Shown: positions 9,138-21,276, counted from the first letter of the stretch. The stretch: DNA of 64,000 bases from Pseudomonas oleovorans subsp. oleovorans (GCF_002197815.1 NZ_NIUB01000016.1:40149-104148), one strand, 5' to 3'. The notes: generated by a model from the sequence alone, not told the origin. Translations and numbers: made by a program.

Positions 9138-10178
9138 ATGCCCCTGCAAAAGCTGCTCGGCAGCGAACTTCCCCTGATCCAGGCGCCAATGGCCGGTTCG
9201 CAGGATCACCGCCTGGCCGCCGCCGTATGCGAGGCAGGTGGCCTTGGCTCGATCCCTTGCGCGATGCTCACACCTGCCGCCCTGCGCCAGGAACTGCAAG
9301 CGATGCGCGGCCTGACCGAACGGCCGTTCAATCTCAATTTCTTCAGCCATGTGTCGCCCGAACCGGACGCGCCCCGCGAGGCTGGCTGGCGCGAAGCGCT
9401 GGCGCCCTACTATGACGAGCTGGGCGTGGACCCGGCGAGCATCGCCAGCGGGCCTGGGCGCCTGCCGTTCAACGACGAGGCGGCCGCGCTGGTGGAGGAG
9501 TTCCGCCCGGCGGTGGTCAGCTTCCACTTTGGCCTGCCGCAGCCGGACCTGCTGGAGCGAGTCCGCCGCAGCGGCGCGAAGATCCTCTCCAGCGCTACCA
9601 CGCTGGACGAGGCGCTGTGGCTGCAGGAACACGGCGTCGATGCGGTGATCGCTCAGGGGCTGGAAGCCGGCGGCCACCGCGGGCACTTTCTCGATCACGA
9701 CCTGAGCCGCCAGCTCGGCACCTTCGCCCTGCTGCCGCAACTGGTCGATGCACTGTCGGTGCCGGTGATCGCCGCCGGCGGCATCGGCGATGCCCGCGGT
9801 GTGGCGGCCGCCATGGCCCTCGGCGCTGCCGGGGTGCAGGTCGGCAGCGCTTACCTGCTGTGCCCGGAGGCCGCTACCGGCGCCATTCACCGCGCTGCCC
9901 TGCAGAGCCCGGCGGCGCGCCATACCGCGCTGACCAACCTGTTCAGCGGGCGCCCTGCGCGCGGCATCGTCAACCGGCTGATGCGTGAGCTGGGGCCGAT
10001 CAGCACGCAGGCGCCGGAGTTCCCCCTGGCCACCGCGGCCATCGCGCCGCTGCGCGCGGCGGCCGAGGCCCAGGGCAGCGGCGACTTCTCGCCACTGTGG
10101 GCCGGGCAGAACGTCGCCAGCTGCCGGCCAATGCCGGCGGCCGAGCTGACCCGTGAACTGGCGCGGGGCTTCGCCTGA
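9138..10178 (+). CDS. Nitronate monooxygenase (2-nitropropane dioxygenase-like)
   Basis: 346-residue FMN-dependent TIM barrel. Visible motifs are the N-terminal PLIQAPMAGSQDHRLAAA, AQGLEAGGHRGHF with the conserved Gly/His loop, VIAAGGIGDARGVAAAMALG (phosphate/FMN binding) and GVQVGSAYLLCPEA. The family oxidises alkyl nitronates such as propionate 3-nitronate and so detoxifies them. ATG 9138 fits the start of the family. The gene is monocistronic and is followed by a REP element at 10186. Confidence 0.9.
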   Translation: MPLQKLLGSELPLIQAPMAGSQDHRLAAAVCEAGGLGSIPCAMLTPAALRQELQAMRGLTERPFNLNFFSHVSPEPDAPREAGWREALAPYYDELGVDPASIASGPGRLPFNDEAAALVEEFRPAVVSFHFGLPQPDLLERVRRSGAKILSSATTLDEALWLQEHGVDAVIAQGLEAGGHRGHFLDHDLSRQLGTFALLPQLVDALSVPVIAAGGIGDARGVAAAMALGAAGVQVGSAYLLCPEAATGAIHRAALQSPAARHTALTNLFSGRPARGIVNRLMRELGPISTQAPEFPLATAAIAPLRAAAEAQGSGDFSPLWAGQNVASCRPMPAAELTRELARGFA

Positions 10179-10185
10179 CAGCCTG

Positions 10186-10238
10186 GTAGGGCGGGTGCAA
10201 CCCGCCATTCCCGGAGCGGCGGGTTTCACCCGCCCTAC
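10186..10238. repeat. REP-like palindrome, GTAGGGCGGG family
   Basis: GTAGGGCGGGTGCAACCCGCC and the near-complementary GGCGGGTTTCACCCGCCCTAC flank a short GC loop. It begins 7 bases after the nitronate monooxygenase stop. The same family recurs at 63761-63813. Confidence 0.85.
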
Positions 10239-10333
10239 CTTCCACCAACGAGCGATTATCACCACCGATGATGATGCTGGGCAGCCGGGCGACCGCCTGC
10301 CTAGACTCGGTCGATCATCTGGAGGCCCGCCCC

Positions 10334-12139
10334 ATGTCCGAGACCCTGCTCAGCTCCCGCAACCTGGCGTTCGAACTCTTCGAGGTGCTCGACGCCGAAG
10401 CCCTGACCCAGCGCCCGCGCTTCGCCGACCACAACCGCGAGACCTTCGAGGCGGCGATCAGCACCGCGCGCGGCATCGCCGAAGAGCTGTTCGCCCCGCA
10501 CAACCGCAAGAACGACGAACACGAGCCGCAGTACGTCGACGGCGGCGCGGTACTGATCCCGGAGGTCGAGCCGGCCCTGCGCGCCTTCCACGAGGCGGGC
10601 TTCCTCAATGCGACGCGCGATTTCGAGCATGGCGGCATGCAGCTGCCCAACCTGCTGTCGCAGGCCTGCTTCGCCCATTTCCAGTCGGCCAATATCGCCA
10701 CCAGCTCCTACTCGATGCTGACCATGGGCGTGGCCAACCTGATCGAGGCCTTCGGCAGCGAGGAGCAGAAAGCCCGCTACCTGCAGCCGATCATCGATGG
10801 CCGTTTCTTCGGCACCATGGCGCTGACCGAGCCGCACGCCGGCTCCTCGCTGTCGGACATCAGAACCCGCGCCGAGCCGCACCCCGACGGCAGCTACCGC
10901 ATCAAGGGCAACAAGATCTTCATCTCCGGTGGCGACCAGCCGATCTCCGAGAACATCGTGCACATGGTGCTGGCCAAGCTGCCGGACGCACCGCCTGGGG
11001 TGAAGGGCATCAGCCTGTTCCTGGTGCCCAAGTTCCACGTCAATGACGACGGCAGTCTGGGTGCGCGCAACGACGTCACGCTGGCCGGCCTGTTCCACAA
11101 GATGGGCTGGCGCGGTACTACGTCCACCGCGCTGAACTTCGGCGACAACGGCGAGTGCGTCGGCTACCTGGTGGGCAAGCCGCACCACGGCCTTTCCTAC
11201 ATGTTCCAGATGATGAACGAGGCGCGCATCGGTGTCGGCATGGGGGCGATCATGCTTGGCTACGCCGGCTACCTGTATTCGCTGGACTACGCGCGCAACC
11301 GTCCGCAGGGCCGTCAGCCCGATGGCAAGGACCCGAACAGCCCGCAGATTTCCATCGTCGAGCACGCCGACGTACGGCGCATGTTGCTGACGCAGAAAGC
11401 CTACGTCGAAGGCGCTTTCGACCTCGGTCTGTACGCCGCACGCCTGTTCGACGACACCCATACCCTGGAAACCGCCGAAGACCGCACCCGAGCACTGGAA
11501 CTGCTCGACCTGCTCACCCCCATCGTCAAATCCTGGCCGTCGGAGTTCTGCCTCAAGGCCAACGAACTGGCCATCCAGATCCTCGGTGGCCACGGCTATA
11601 CCCGCGAGTACCCGGTGGAGCAGTACTACCGCGACAACCGCCTCAATCCGATCCACGAGGGCACGCACGGCATCCAGTCGCTCGATCTGCTCGGGCGCAA
11701 GGTCTCGCAGAACGGTGGCGCCGCGCTCAAGCAACTGCTCAAGCTGATCAACGACTGCTGCCAGCGCGCCAGCGAACATGAGTCGCTCACAGCCCTGCGT
11801 CAGCCACTCGAACAATTGCTGGCACGCCTGCAGGCGGTGACCCTGGCCCTGCTCGGCGACCTGATGAGCGGCAAGGTCAACCAGGGGCTGGCCAACTCGG
11901 CGCTGTACCTGAAGGTGTTCGGCCACGCGGTGATCGGCTGGCGCTGGCTGGAGCAGGCGATTCGTGCCGAGCAGGGTCTGGCCCGCAGCAACAATGCCGA
12001 GGAACAGGATTTCTATCGCGGCAAGCTGCAAGCGGCGCGTTACTTCCTGACCTGGGAAGTACCCAGCTGCCACCATGACCTGGCCATTCTCGAAGCCCGC
12101 GACGACACCTGCCTGGGCATGCAGGACGCCTGGTTCTGA
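10334..12139 (+). CDS. Acyl-CoA dehydrogenase (PA5020-like)
   Basis: 601 residues from ATG 10334, supported by GGAGG at 10321-10325; the open frame extends upstream to 10268 without a ribosome site. FAD-dependent acyl-CoA dehydrogenase with the expected middle-domain motifs MALTEPHAGSSLSDI and KGNKIFISGGDQ, and a C-terminal domain with QILGGHGYTREYPVEQYYRD, typical of the family. The C-terminal extension (about residues 470-601) places it with the long bacterial enzymes related to DmdC/FadE-type ACADs. The chain-length specificity cannot be read from sequence. The role is likely first-step beta-oxidation or a related dehydrogenation. Confidence 0.93.
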   Translation: MSETLLSSRNLAFELFEVLDAEALTQRPRFADHNRETFEAAISTARGIAEELFAPHNRKNDEHEPQYVDGGAVLIPEVEPALRAFHEAGFLNATRDFEHGGMQLPNLLSQACFAHFQSANIATSSYSMLTMGVANLIEAFGSEEQKARYLQPIIDGRFFGTMALTEPHAGSSLSDIRTRAEPHPDGSYRIKGNKIFISGGDQPISENIVHMVLAKLPDAPPGVKGISLFLVPKFHVNDDGSLGARNDVTLAGLFHKMGWRGTTSTALNFGDNGECVGYLVGKPHHGLSYMFQMMNEARIGVGMGAIMLGYAGYLYSLDYARNRPQGRQPDGKDPNSPQISIVEHADVRRMLLTQKAYVEGAFDLGLYAARLFDDTHTLETAEDRTRALELLDLLTPIVKSWPSEFCLKANELAIQILGGHGYTREYPVEQYYRDNRLNPIHEGTHGIQSLDLLGRKVSQNGGAALKQLLKLINDCCQRASEHESLTALRQPLEQLLARLQAVTLALLGDLMSGKVNQGLANSALYLKVFGHAVIGWRWLEQAIRAEQGLARSNNAEEQDFYRGKLQAARYFLTWEVPSCHHDLAILEARDDTCLGMQDAWF

Positions 12140-12188
12140 GCCCTGGCAAGCCCTGCGCAACCTAATGAAACAAGGAGGATGGTTTTTT

Positions 12189-12219
12189 TTGACAGCGGCG
12201 TCAGGCGTCGGGTTAGAAT
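12189..12219 (+). promoter_or_regulatory. Candidate sigma-70 promoter for the antiporter gene
   Basis: TTGACA at 12189-12194 and TAGAAT at 12214-12219, with a long 19-base spacer. It lies 46 bases before the TTG start at 12266. The -35 is perfect, but the spacing is not optimal. Confidence 0.4.
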
Positions 12220-12265
12220 CGCTGGCACGCTGAATGCATATATGACCATCGCAAGGAGTTAGACA

Positions 12266-14011
12266 TTGGACGCAGGCGCCATCAATCAGCTGTTCTTGAT
12301 CGGTGCCCTGTTGGTTGCCTTAAGCATCATGGTCAGCTCGGTGTCCACCCGCGTGGGCATCCCAATTCTGGTCATCTTCCTCGGTGTCGGCATGCTCGCC
12401 GGCGTCGACGGCATTGGTGGTATCGTCTTCAACGACTACTCCCTGGCCTACCTGGTCAGTAACCTGGCGCTGGCTGTCATTCTTCTCGACGGCGGCATGC
12501 GTACACGCGCCTCGACCTTCCGCGTTGCGCTGTGGCCATCCATGTCACTGGCCACACTGGGCGTGGCGATCACTGCCGGCTTAACCGGCGTGGCGGCCGC
12601 CTGGCTGTTCAACCTGAGCCTGATCGAAGGCCTGCTGATCGGCGCCATCGTCGGCTCCACCGATGCCGCCGTGGTGTTCAACCTGCTCAACGGTAAGGGG
12701 CTCAACGAGCGTGTTGGCCCGACACTGGAAATCGAGTCGGGCAGCAACGACCCGATGGCCATGTTCCTCACGGTCACCCTGATCAGCATGATCGCCTCAG
12801 GGCAGAACAGCTTTAGCTGGGGCATTCTCAGCAGCCTGGTTCAGCAGTTCGCTCTGGGCATCGCCCTGGGCGCGCTGGGCGGCTGGCTGCTCCTGCAGCT
12901 GATCAACCGCCTGTCGGTGGCTGACGGCCTGTACCCACTGCTTGCCGTCAGCGGCGGCATCATGATTTACGCGATTTCCGGCATTATTGGCGGCAGCGGC
13001 ATCCTCGCCGTCTATGTCTGCGGCCTGCTGCTGGGCAACCGGCCGATCCGCAACCGTCACGGCATTCTGCATATGTTCGATGGCCTGGCCTGGCTCAGCC
13101 AGATCGGCATGTTCCTGGTGCTCGGCCTGCTGCTGACCCCGAGCAATCTGCTACCGATCGCCGTACCGGCGCTGCTGCTGTCGCTGTGGATGATTTTCTT
13201 CGCGCGGCCACTGTCGGTATTCATCGGCCTGCTGCCCTTCAAGAGCTTCAACCTGCGTGAACGCGTGTTCATCTCCTGGATCGGCCTGCGCGGCGCAGTG
13301 CCGGTGATCCTCGCGGTGTTCCCGCTGATGGCCGGCCTGGAGAATGCACAACTGTTCTTCAACGTCGCCTTCTTCATCGTGCTGGTTTCCCTGCTGCTGC
13401 AGGGCACCACGCTGGGCTGGGCTGCGCGCAAGGCCAGGGTGGAAGTGCCGCCAGTGCCCTTGCCGATATCGCGTGCCGGCCTGGAAATCCACCTGACCAG
13501 CCAGTGGGAGCTGTTCGTCTACCGTCTGGGTGCCGAAAATTGGTGCATCGGGGCGCCGCTGCGGGCGCTGAATATGCCGCCGGGCACGCGTATCGCCGCG
13601 CTGTTCCGTGGTCATGAGTTGCTCCACCCATCCGGCAGTACCACACTGCAGGAAGGCGATATTCTCTGCGTCATCGGCCATGACGCCGACCTGCCGGCGC
13701 TGGGTAAACTCTTCAGCCAGGCGCCTAAACGCGGCCAGGATCTGCGTTTTTTCGGCGACTTCGTGCTCGAGGCTGATGCCGAACTGGCAGCAATCGCAGC
13801 TCTCTATGGCCTGAAGCTCAATGATGTCGAAGGCAATCAATCTCTGGGGCGTTTCATTGCTCAGGCAATTGGCGGCGAACCTATCGTCGGCGACCAGATC
13901 GAATGGCAGGGCCTGACCTGGACAGTGGCGCAGATGGAAGGGAACAAGATACGCAAGGTCGGCGTCAAATTCCCCGAAGACAGTCGCCCGAACCCCGGGT
14001 TGCACTTCTAG
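12266..14011 (+). CDS. nhaP2: K+/H+ antiporter, NhaP2/CvrA type (CPA1)
   Basis: 581 residues from TTG 12266, supported by AAGGAG at 12253-12258. The N-terminal two thirds hold about 12 hydrophobic membrane segments with the CPA signature [12 protein letters not shown] and [13 protein letters not shown] (the transport Asp is in the ND pair). The C-terminal ~190 residues are soluble, with a TrkA-C (RCK_C) fold region ([18 protein letters not shown]) and a CorC/HlyC-like terminal domain. This is the usual NhaP2 layout; family members exchange K+ (or other monovalent cations) for H+ across the inner membrane. It lies between the acyl-CoA dehydrogenase and MscK genes, as in PAO1. Confidence 0.92.
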   Translation: MDAGAINQLFLIGALLVALSIMVSSVSTRVGIPILVIFLGVGMLAGVDGIGGIVFNDYSLAYLVSNLALAVILLDGGMRTRASTFRVALWPSMSLATLGVAITAGLTGVAAAWLFNLSLIEGLLIGAIVGSTDAAVVFNLLNGKGLNERVGPTLEIESGSNDPMAMFLTVTLISMIASGQNSFSWGILSSLVQQFALGIALGALGGWLLLQLINRLSVADGLYPLLAVSGGIMIYAISGIIGGSGILAVYVCGLLLGNRPIRNRHGILHMFDGLAWLSQIGMFLVLGLLLTPSNLLPIAVPALLLSLWMIFFARPLSVFIGLLPFKSFNLRERVFISWIGLRGAVPVILAVFPLMAGLENAQLFFNVAFFIVLVSLLLQGTTLGWAARKARVEVPPVPLPISRAGLEIHLTSQWELFVYRLGAENWCIGAPLRALNMPPGTRIAALFRGHELLHPSGSTTLQEGDILCVIGHDADLPALGKLFSQAPKRGQDLRFFGDFVLEADAELAAIAALYGLKLNDVEGNQSLGRFIAQAIGGEPIVGDQIEWQGLTWTVAQMEGNKIRKVGVKFPEDSRPNPGLHF

Positions 14012-14225
14012 AGTTCGCACGAAAGGTTCTCGCGCGCAGCTCATGCGATATCGGTAGCGGCTCCGTAAACAGGCGAGGAACGCTTTGCACGCGCATTCGA
14101 GCCATCGCACTGTCAATGAGCATTTGACCGGGCTGGCGTTCCAGCCTGTTCAAACGCAGCATGAGCGCACGCAGGCACTTTCCGTACAGAACCCAGAGCG
14201 CGCTGCCAACATTCGACATTCTTGC

Positions 14226-14247
14226 ACGCGGGCCTCATGGCCCGCGT
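14226..14247 (+). terminator. GC hairpin between the antiporter and mscK genes, possible terminator
   Basis: ACGCGGGCC (14226-14234) and GGCCCGCGT (14239-14247) form a perfect 9-bp stem with a TCAT loop. The following ATTCGTTG is only weakly T-rich. The rest of the 294-base gap (14012-14305) shows no gene. Confidence 0.4.
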
Positions 14248-14305
14248 ATTCGTTGTGCAGCAAACGGCCTACACTGCCATCGTCAACTCATTAGATAGAT
14301 CGACC

Positions 14306-17300
14306 ATGTCCCTTTTGCGTCGTCCCCTGATTGCTGCCTTCCTTGCTTTTTGTCTCGGCATCTCCCCTGTTCTGGCCGAAGAACCGCCAAACATCGAAAA
14401 CGTGCAGCAGAGCCTCGACAGCCTGGCAGACCGCAAACTGCCGGAAGCCGAGCAAGCGGCCCTGAAACAGACCCTCGAGCAGACCCTGCGCATGCTCCAG
14501 GACAGCCAGGCTGTCGAGCAGCGTCTGAGCGATCTGCGCCGGCAGCTGGACGAAGCCCCCCGCCTGATCAACGAAGCCCAGCGCGATCTGGACAGGCTCA
14601 AGGCGACGCCCCCGCAACAAATCTCCACGCGCCATGCGCGCACCCCACTCGCTCAGCTCGAACAGCTGCTCAACGAACGCTCCAGTCAGATCAGCGAATG
14701 GAACAAGGCGATCATCGAGGCCAACAGCCTGGTGATCACCGCACAGACCCGCCCGGAGCGCGCGCAGGCGGAGATCAGCCAGAACCAGGCACGCAGCCAA
14801 CTGATCAACGATGCGCTCAAGAGTGGCCGCTACAACGGCAAGGCGCTGACGCAGGAGCTCCGCGACCAGCTCAACGCGGAGTTGTCGCTGCTCGCCGCGC
14901 AAACTCAGCTGCGCCGCCAGGAGCTGGCCGGCAACAGCGTGCTGCAGGACCTCGGTAGCGCCCAGCGCGCCCTGCTCGAAGAACGTATCAATCGTGCCGA
15001 GCAGGAGCGCCAGGCCCTGCAAGGCTTGATCAACGAACGACGCCGTGCAGAATCGGAACAGACCGTCGCCGAACAATCGCTCGAGGCCGAACGCGCCAGC
15101 TCCGATCGATTGCTGGCCAGAGAGAGCTCGCTCAATCTCAAGCTCTCCGACTACCTGCTGCGCGCAACGGAACGCCTCAATGACCTGACCGAGCAGAACC
15201 TGCAAATCCGCCAGCAACTGGACAACCTCAATCAGGCCAACCAGGCGCTGGACGAGCAGATTCGGGTACTGCAGGGCAGCCTCCTGCTGTCGAAGATTCT
15301 CTACCAGCAGAAACAGGCGCTGCCGAAACTCAAGCTAGAAGACGGCTCGCTGGCCGACGAGATCGCCGACATTCGCCTCTACCAGTTCGAGCTGAACAAG
15401 CAGCGCGACGAGATCAGCGACCCCGCCCGCTACGTGGAGAACCTGCTCAGCGATCAGCCGAGTGAGGAGGTCACCCCGGAGCTGCGCAACGCACTGCATG
15501 CGCAGCTCACGACCCGGCGTGAATTGCTCGATCGCCTCAACCGCGAGCTCAATGCGCTGCTCAACGAATCGATCACCCTGCAGCTCAACCAGAAGGAGCT
15601 GTCCAGCACGGCCAGTAGTCTGCGCGCCACCATCGAGGAGCAGATGTTCTGGATCCCCAGCAACAAACCGCTGAACCTCGACTGGCTCGAGAGCGCTCCC
15701 CGGCATCTGCAGCAACAGCTGGAGCAATTGCCCTGGCGCGAAGTCGCCGGAGAACTGAGCGCAGTGCTGCTGGAGCGCCCGCTGGTCTTTCTGCCTTTGC
15801 TGCTACTCTGCGCACTGATCGTCTGGCGCCGCCAGTATCTGTTCGGCAAGCTCGGCAGCCTGCATGACGACATTGGCCATTACAAACGTGACAGCCAGCT
15901 GCATACGCCACTCGCCATTGGCCTGAATCTCATCCTGGCCCTACCCGGTGCGCTGTTTCTCAGCCTGTGCGGCTATGCCCTGCTGATGGAGCCGCGCGGG
16001 CAGAGCCTCTACCTCGGTACGGCACTGTACGAGATGGCGCAGGCCTGGCTGGTGTTCTACACTCTGCACCGGATCCTCTCGCCCAACGGCGTTGCGGTGC
16101 TGCACTTCCATTGGCCGCCAGCCAGTGTCAGCTTCATTCGCCGCCATATCCGCAATCTGGGCTTCGTGGTCCTGGCCCTGGTGGCGGTCACCAGCATTGC
16201 CGAGCATCAGCCGGCAAGTCTGGCCAATGACGTGATCGGCATCGCCGTGGTACTGAGCTGTTATGCGCTGATGGCCTGGCAACTGTTCCGTCTGTTGCTC
16301 GGCACGCCACAACGGGAGAACACCTCAACCCTGCGCGCCACCGTTGGCCTGTTGTTCAGCCTGCTCCCCATCGTATTGATGGTGGCCGTCGGGATGGGCT
16401 ACTACTACACCGCCCTGAAACTCACCGACCGCCTGATCGACACGCTCTACCTGCTGATCTTCTGGCTGATACTCGAGGCGGCCTTCGTCCGTGGCCTCAG
16501 TGTCGCGGCGCGTCGTCTGGCCTATCAGCGGGCGCTGGCGCAACGTCAGGCACAGGGCAGTGACAGCGATGCCGTGATCGAAGAACCCACGCTGGATATC
16601 GAACAGATCAACCAGCAGTCACTGCGCCTGATCCGCCTGGCACTGCTGGGCGGTTTCCTGCTGTGCCTGTACTGGGTCTGGTCCGATCTCATCGGCGTAT
16701 TCACCTACCTCGAGACCATCAGCCTTTACCAATACAGCAGTGGCACGGGTGATGCCGCGACCATGATTCCCATCAGCCTGTTGGATGTCATCGGCGCCCT
16801 TCTCATCATCGCCATTACGGTTGCCCTGGCGCGCAACCTGCCGGGGCTGCTGGAGGTGCTGGTGCTGTCGCGCATGCGCCTGGCGCAGGGCAGCGCCTAT
16901 GCCACGACCACCCTGTTGTCCTATGTGCTGGTCGGCATCGGCATCGTCAGCACACTGTCGACCCTTGGCGTGAGCTGGGACAAGCTGCAATGGCTGGTGG
17001 CGGCGCTGTCGGTCGGCCTGGGTTTCGGCCTGCAGGAAATCTTCGCCAACTTCATTTCAGGTTTGATCATCCTGTTCGAACGGCCGGTGCGCATTGGCGA
17101 TGTGGTGACCATCGGCAACCTGTCGGGCACGGTCAGTCGGATCCGGATCCGCGCCACCACTATCACCGATTTCGACCACAAGGAAATCATCGTCCCGAAC
17201 AAGACCTTCATCACCGGCCAGTTGATCAACTGGTCGCTGAGCGATACGGTCACCCGCGTCACCCTCAAGGTCGGCGTCGGCTATGGCTCGGATCTCGACC

Positions 17301-17647
17301 TGGTGCGCAAGCTGCTGCTGCAAGCGGCGCAGGAAAACCCAAGGGTGCTCAAGGATCCGTCGCCAATCGTCTACTTCCTCAACTTTGGCGAAAGCACGCT
17401 GGACCACGAGCTGCGCATCCACGTGCGCGACCTCGGCGACCGCAACCCGGCCACCGACGAGATCAACCGCTTCATCGACCGCGAGTTCCCGAAGAACGGC
17501 ATCAACATCGCCCTCCGTCAGGTCGAGGTGTACGTGAAAAACCTGGAGCATGGCGAGCAGAAGCTGGATCAGAAAGACCTGGCCAGAGTCGCAGCCGCTG
17601 GCGCCGCCAGTGTGCAGCAACCACCCAAACCGCCCGCAGTGCCTTGA
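14306..17647 (+). CDS. mscK: Large mechanosensitive channel, MscK/KefA type
   Basis: 1113 residues from ATG 14306 (MSLLRRPLIAAFLAF), which opens with a signal peptide cut near PVLA-EE; the frame extends upstream without support. Residues ~25-490 form a periplasmic, Gln/Leu/Glu-rich coiled-coil domain. About ten membrane segments follow (~500-900), and the MscS core ends the protein: the pore-lining helix and beta domain are seen in GLGFGLQEIFANFISGL and FERPVRIGDVVTIGNLSG. The family opens on membrane tension to release solutes in hypo-osmotic shock; MscK is also ion-regulated. The C-terminus overlaps no gene, and selO starts 18 bases later. Confidence 0.92.
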   Translation: MSLLRRPLIAAFLAFCLGISPVLAEEPPNIENVQQSLDSLADRKLPEAEQAALKQTLEQTLRMLQDSQAVEQRLSDLRRQLDEAPRLINEAQRDLDRLKATPPQQISTRHARTPLAQLEQLLNERSSQISEWNKAIIEANSLVITAQTRPERAQAEISQNQARSQLINDALKSGRYNGKALTQELRDQLNAELSLLAAQTQLRRQELAGNSVLQDLGSAQRALLEERINRAEQERQALQGLINERRRAESEQTVAEQSLEAERASSDRLLARESSLNLKLSDYLLRATERLNDLTEQNLQIRQQLDNLNQANQALDEQIRVLQGSLLLSKILYQQKQALPKLKLEDGSLADEIADIRLYQFELNKQRDEISDPARYVENLLSDQPSEEVTPELRNALHAQLTTRRELLDRLNRELNALLNESITLQLNQKELSSTASSLRATIEEQMFWIPSNKPLNLDWLESAPRHLQQQLEQLPWREVAGELSAVLLERPLVFLPLLLLCALIVWRRQYLFGKLGSLHDDIGHYKRDSQLHTPLAIGLNLILALPGALFLSLCGYALLMEPRGQSLYLGTALYEMAQAWLVFYTLHRILSPNGVAVLHFHWPPASVSFIRRHIRNLGFVVLALVAVTSIAEHQPASLANDVIGIAVVLSCYALMAWQLFRLLLGTPQRENTSTLRATVGLLFSLLPIVLMVAVGMGYYYTALKLTDRLIDTLYLLIFWLILEAAFVRGLSVAARRLAYQRALAQRQAQGSDSDAVIEEPTLDIEQINQQSLRLIRLALLGGFLLCLYWVWSDLIGVFTYLETISLYQYSSGTGDAATMIPISLLDVIGALLIIAITVALARNLPGLLEVLVLSRMRLAQGSAYATTTLLSYVLVGIGIVSTLSTLGVSWDKLQWLVAALSVGLGFGLQEIFANFISGLIILFERPVRIGDVVTIGNLSGTVSRIRIRATTITDFDHKEIIVPNKTFITGQLINWSLSDTVTRVTLKVGVGYGSDLDLVRKLLLQAAQENPRVLKDPSPIVYFLNFGESTLDHELRIHVRDLGDRNPATDEINRFIDREFPKNGINIALRQVEVYVKNLEHGEQKLDQKDLARVAAAGAASVQQPPKPPAVP

Positions 17648-19129
<1,482 letters not shown>

Positions 19130-19148
19130 ATATGGCGCGCCCCTGGCC

Positions 19149-19232
19149 GTAGGGTGCGCCGCGCGCACCAACAGTCCGCGACCGCGCAGGATAGAACCCA
19201 TCACAGCTGCCAGCGGGTTGCACCCGCCCTAC
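19149..19232. repeat. Imperfect REP-like element
   Basis: Starts GTAGGGTGCGCC and ends GGGTTGCACCCGCCCTAC, the outer arms of the GTAGGGCGGG family, but the inner part is diverged or a hybrid of two half elements. It lies in the 298-base gap between selO and the permease gene. The remainder of that gap (19233-19427) is AT-richer and may hold the permease promoter; no gene is seen there. Confidence 0.5.
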
Positions 19233-19427
19233 TAAGACAGTCAGCTCAGGTTGGTGGATAACGCGCCAGCCACCCAAGCTGGACGTCTTATCTATTAAAT
19301 CGAAAAGGCATATCAATCTGCCCAAACATTCTTAGACTATCTAAAAGAACCCCTCTATCTTGGCGCCCTGCCAGGCCGCCCAGTGCGTGCCCGATACCTC
19401 ACACGAGATTCGACGCTAAGGATGCTC

Positions 19428-21218
19428 ATGCCCTGGGACTCCCTGCCCCTGCTGTTCGTCGGCGCCCTGCTGATCTGGGTGCTCTATGCCTTCGTCCGCG
19501 AAAAGTGGAGCCCGGACATCGTTGCCGCCATCGCCGTGGCCGCGCTGCTGATCAGCCAACTGCTGACCCCTGGCGAAGTGCTCAGCGTGCTGTCCAACTC
19601 CGCCCCCGTGACCATCGCCTGCATGTTCGTGCTCTCCGCCGCGCTGGAGCGCACCGGCTGCATCGACGCGCTCGGCAACTGGCTGGGCAACCTGGTCGGC
19701 ACCAGCCCGATTCGCGTGCTCACTGGCCTCACCGTCACCGCGCTGGTGGTATCCGCCTGCCTCAACAACACACCAGTGGTGGCCATCCTCACCCCGGTGG
19801 CCATCGCTCTGGCGCGCCGCGCCGGCACCCTGCCGTCGAAACTGCTGATTCCCCTGTCCTACGCCACCATCCTCGGCGGCACACTGACCATGATCGGCAC
19901 CTCGACCAACATTCTGGTCGACGGCGTCGCGCGCAAGGCCGGCCTCGCGCCCTTTGGCATCTTCGAAATCACCGGTGTCGGCCTGGTCATGGCCGCTTTC
20001 GGCATGCTCTATCTGCTGACCATCGGCCACCGCCTGCTGCCAGAACGGGAAACCCTGTCACGCCAGTTGCGCCCGGATCTATCACGCACCTTCATGACCG
20101 AACTGCTGGTGCCGCACGACTCACCGATGATTGGCAAGACCCTGCACGAGGCCAACCTTAACGGTGGTAGTGGTCTGCAAGTGCTCAAGTTGTTCCGCGA
20201 TGAACAGGAGCTGACCGAGCCCGGCGCCGAAACGCTGCTCGCCAGCGGCGACCGCCTGGTACTGCATGGCCAGGTCAAGGATGTAGTGGAGTTGCGCGAG
20301 AGCGGCCACCTGAGTTTCAACCGTGGCGATGCCTTCGAAACCATCAGCAGCCGCGACGTGATCCTCGCTGAGGCTATCGTCGGGCGAAACTCGCGCTACA
20401 GCCACCGGCCGATGCGCGACCTCGACCTCACCGCACGTTACGGCATCGCTGTGCTCGCCGTGCACCGCCAGGACGAGAACGTGCAGGGCAACCTGGATGA
20501 TTTCGAGCTGCAGTTCGGCGACGTGATGCTGGTCGAAGGCACACCTGCGCAGATCAAACGCTTCGCCGACAACGGCGAACTGATCAGCCTCAACGCCGTG
20601 CAGGAGCGTGCCTTCCGCCGCGACAAAGCGCCCATCGCGATCATCTCGACCCTGGCCGTGATGTTGCTGGCCGCCTTCGGCGTGATGCCCATCGAAGGCC
20701 TGGCGATCATCGGCGCAGTGACGGTGCTGGCGACCCGCTGCCTGGACGTGGAGGACGCCTACAAGGCGGTGGACTGGAAGATTCTCAGCCTGATCTTCGG
20801 CATGCTGGCGATCAGCATCGCCATGGACAAGGTCGGCCTGGTCAAGCTGATGGTGGAGAACGTCATGGGCTGGCTGCCCTGGGCCGGACCGCTGCTGATG
20901 TTGAGCTTCATCTACCTGTTCACCTCGATCCTCACCGAGGTGCTGTCGAACAACGCAGTGGCCGTACTGGTGACCCCCATCGCCATTGGTATGGCCCAAC
21001 ACCTGGGCGTAGACCCACGTGCCTTCGTGGTCGCGGTGATGTTCGCCGCCAGTGCCAGCTTCGCCACGCCCATCGGCTACCAGACCAACACCTTCGTCTA
21101 CAACGCCGGCGGTTATCGCTTCACCGATTTCATGAGAATTGGCATTCCCCTGAATCTGCTGCTGTGGGGCGTAGCCACCCTGGTCATCCCCTGGTTCTTC
21201 CCGCTGACCCCGCTCTGA
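19428..21218 (+). CDS. SLC13/DASS-type permease with paired TrkA-C domains
   Basis: 596 residues from ATG 19428 (MPWDSLPLLFVG), chosen because AAGG (19418-19421) is 6 bases upstream; an ATG at 19422 is too close. About 5-6 membrane segments come first, including the CitMHS/DASS signature SACLNNTPVVAILTPVAIAL. Two soluble TrkA-C (RCK_C) domains follow (~210-405: LLVPHDSPMIGKTLHEANL and VIVGRNSRYSHRPMRDLDLT). A second membrane half contains LSNNAVAVLVTPIAIGMAQ. The family moves dicarboxylates, sulfate or similar anions with Na+ or H+; the substrate here is unknown. It acts in the inner membrane. Confidence 0.88.
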   Translation: MPWDSLPLLFVGALLIWVLYAFVREKWSPDIVAAIAVAALLISQLLTPGEVLSVLSNSAPVTIACMFVLSAALERTGCIDALGNWLGNLVGTSPIRVLTGLTVTALVVSACLNNTPVVAILTPVAIALARRAGTLPSKLLIPLSYATILGGTLTMIGTSTNILVDGVARKAGLAPFGIFEITGVGLVMAAFGMLYLLTIGHRLLPERETLSRQLRPDLSRTFMTELLVPHDSPMIGKTLHEANLNGGSGLQVLKLFRDEQELTEPGAETLLASGDRLVLHGQVKDVVELRESGHLSFNRGDAFETISSRDVILAEAIVGRNSRYSHRPMRDLDLTARYGIAVLAVHRQDENVQGNLDDFELQFGDVMLVEGTPAQIKRFADNGELISLNAVQERAFRRDKAPIAIISTLAVMLLAAFGVMPIEGLAIIGAVTVLATRCLDVEDAYKAVDWKILSLIFGMLAISIAMDKVGLVKLMVENVMGWLPWAGPLLMLSFIYLFTSILTEVLSNNAVAVLVTPIAIGMAQHLGVDPRAFVVAVMFAASASFATPIGYQTNTFVYNAGGYRFTDFMRIGIPLNLLLWGVATLVIPWFFPLTPL

Positions 21219-21276
21219 CTTGATATCGGCCGGCGGCGGCTCCATCTAGTGAGCATGTCCCACGGAGCCTGCCGCC

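Noticed and set aside
10301..12160. 619-codon minus-strand frame opposite the acyl-CoA dehydrogenase gene
   Set aside because: Antisense artefact of codon bias; no family motifs.
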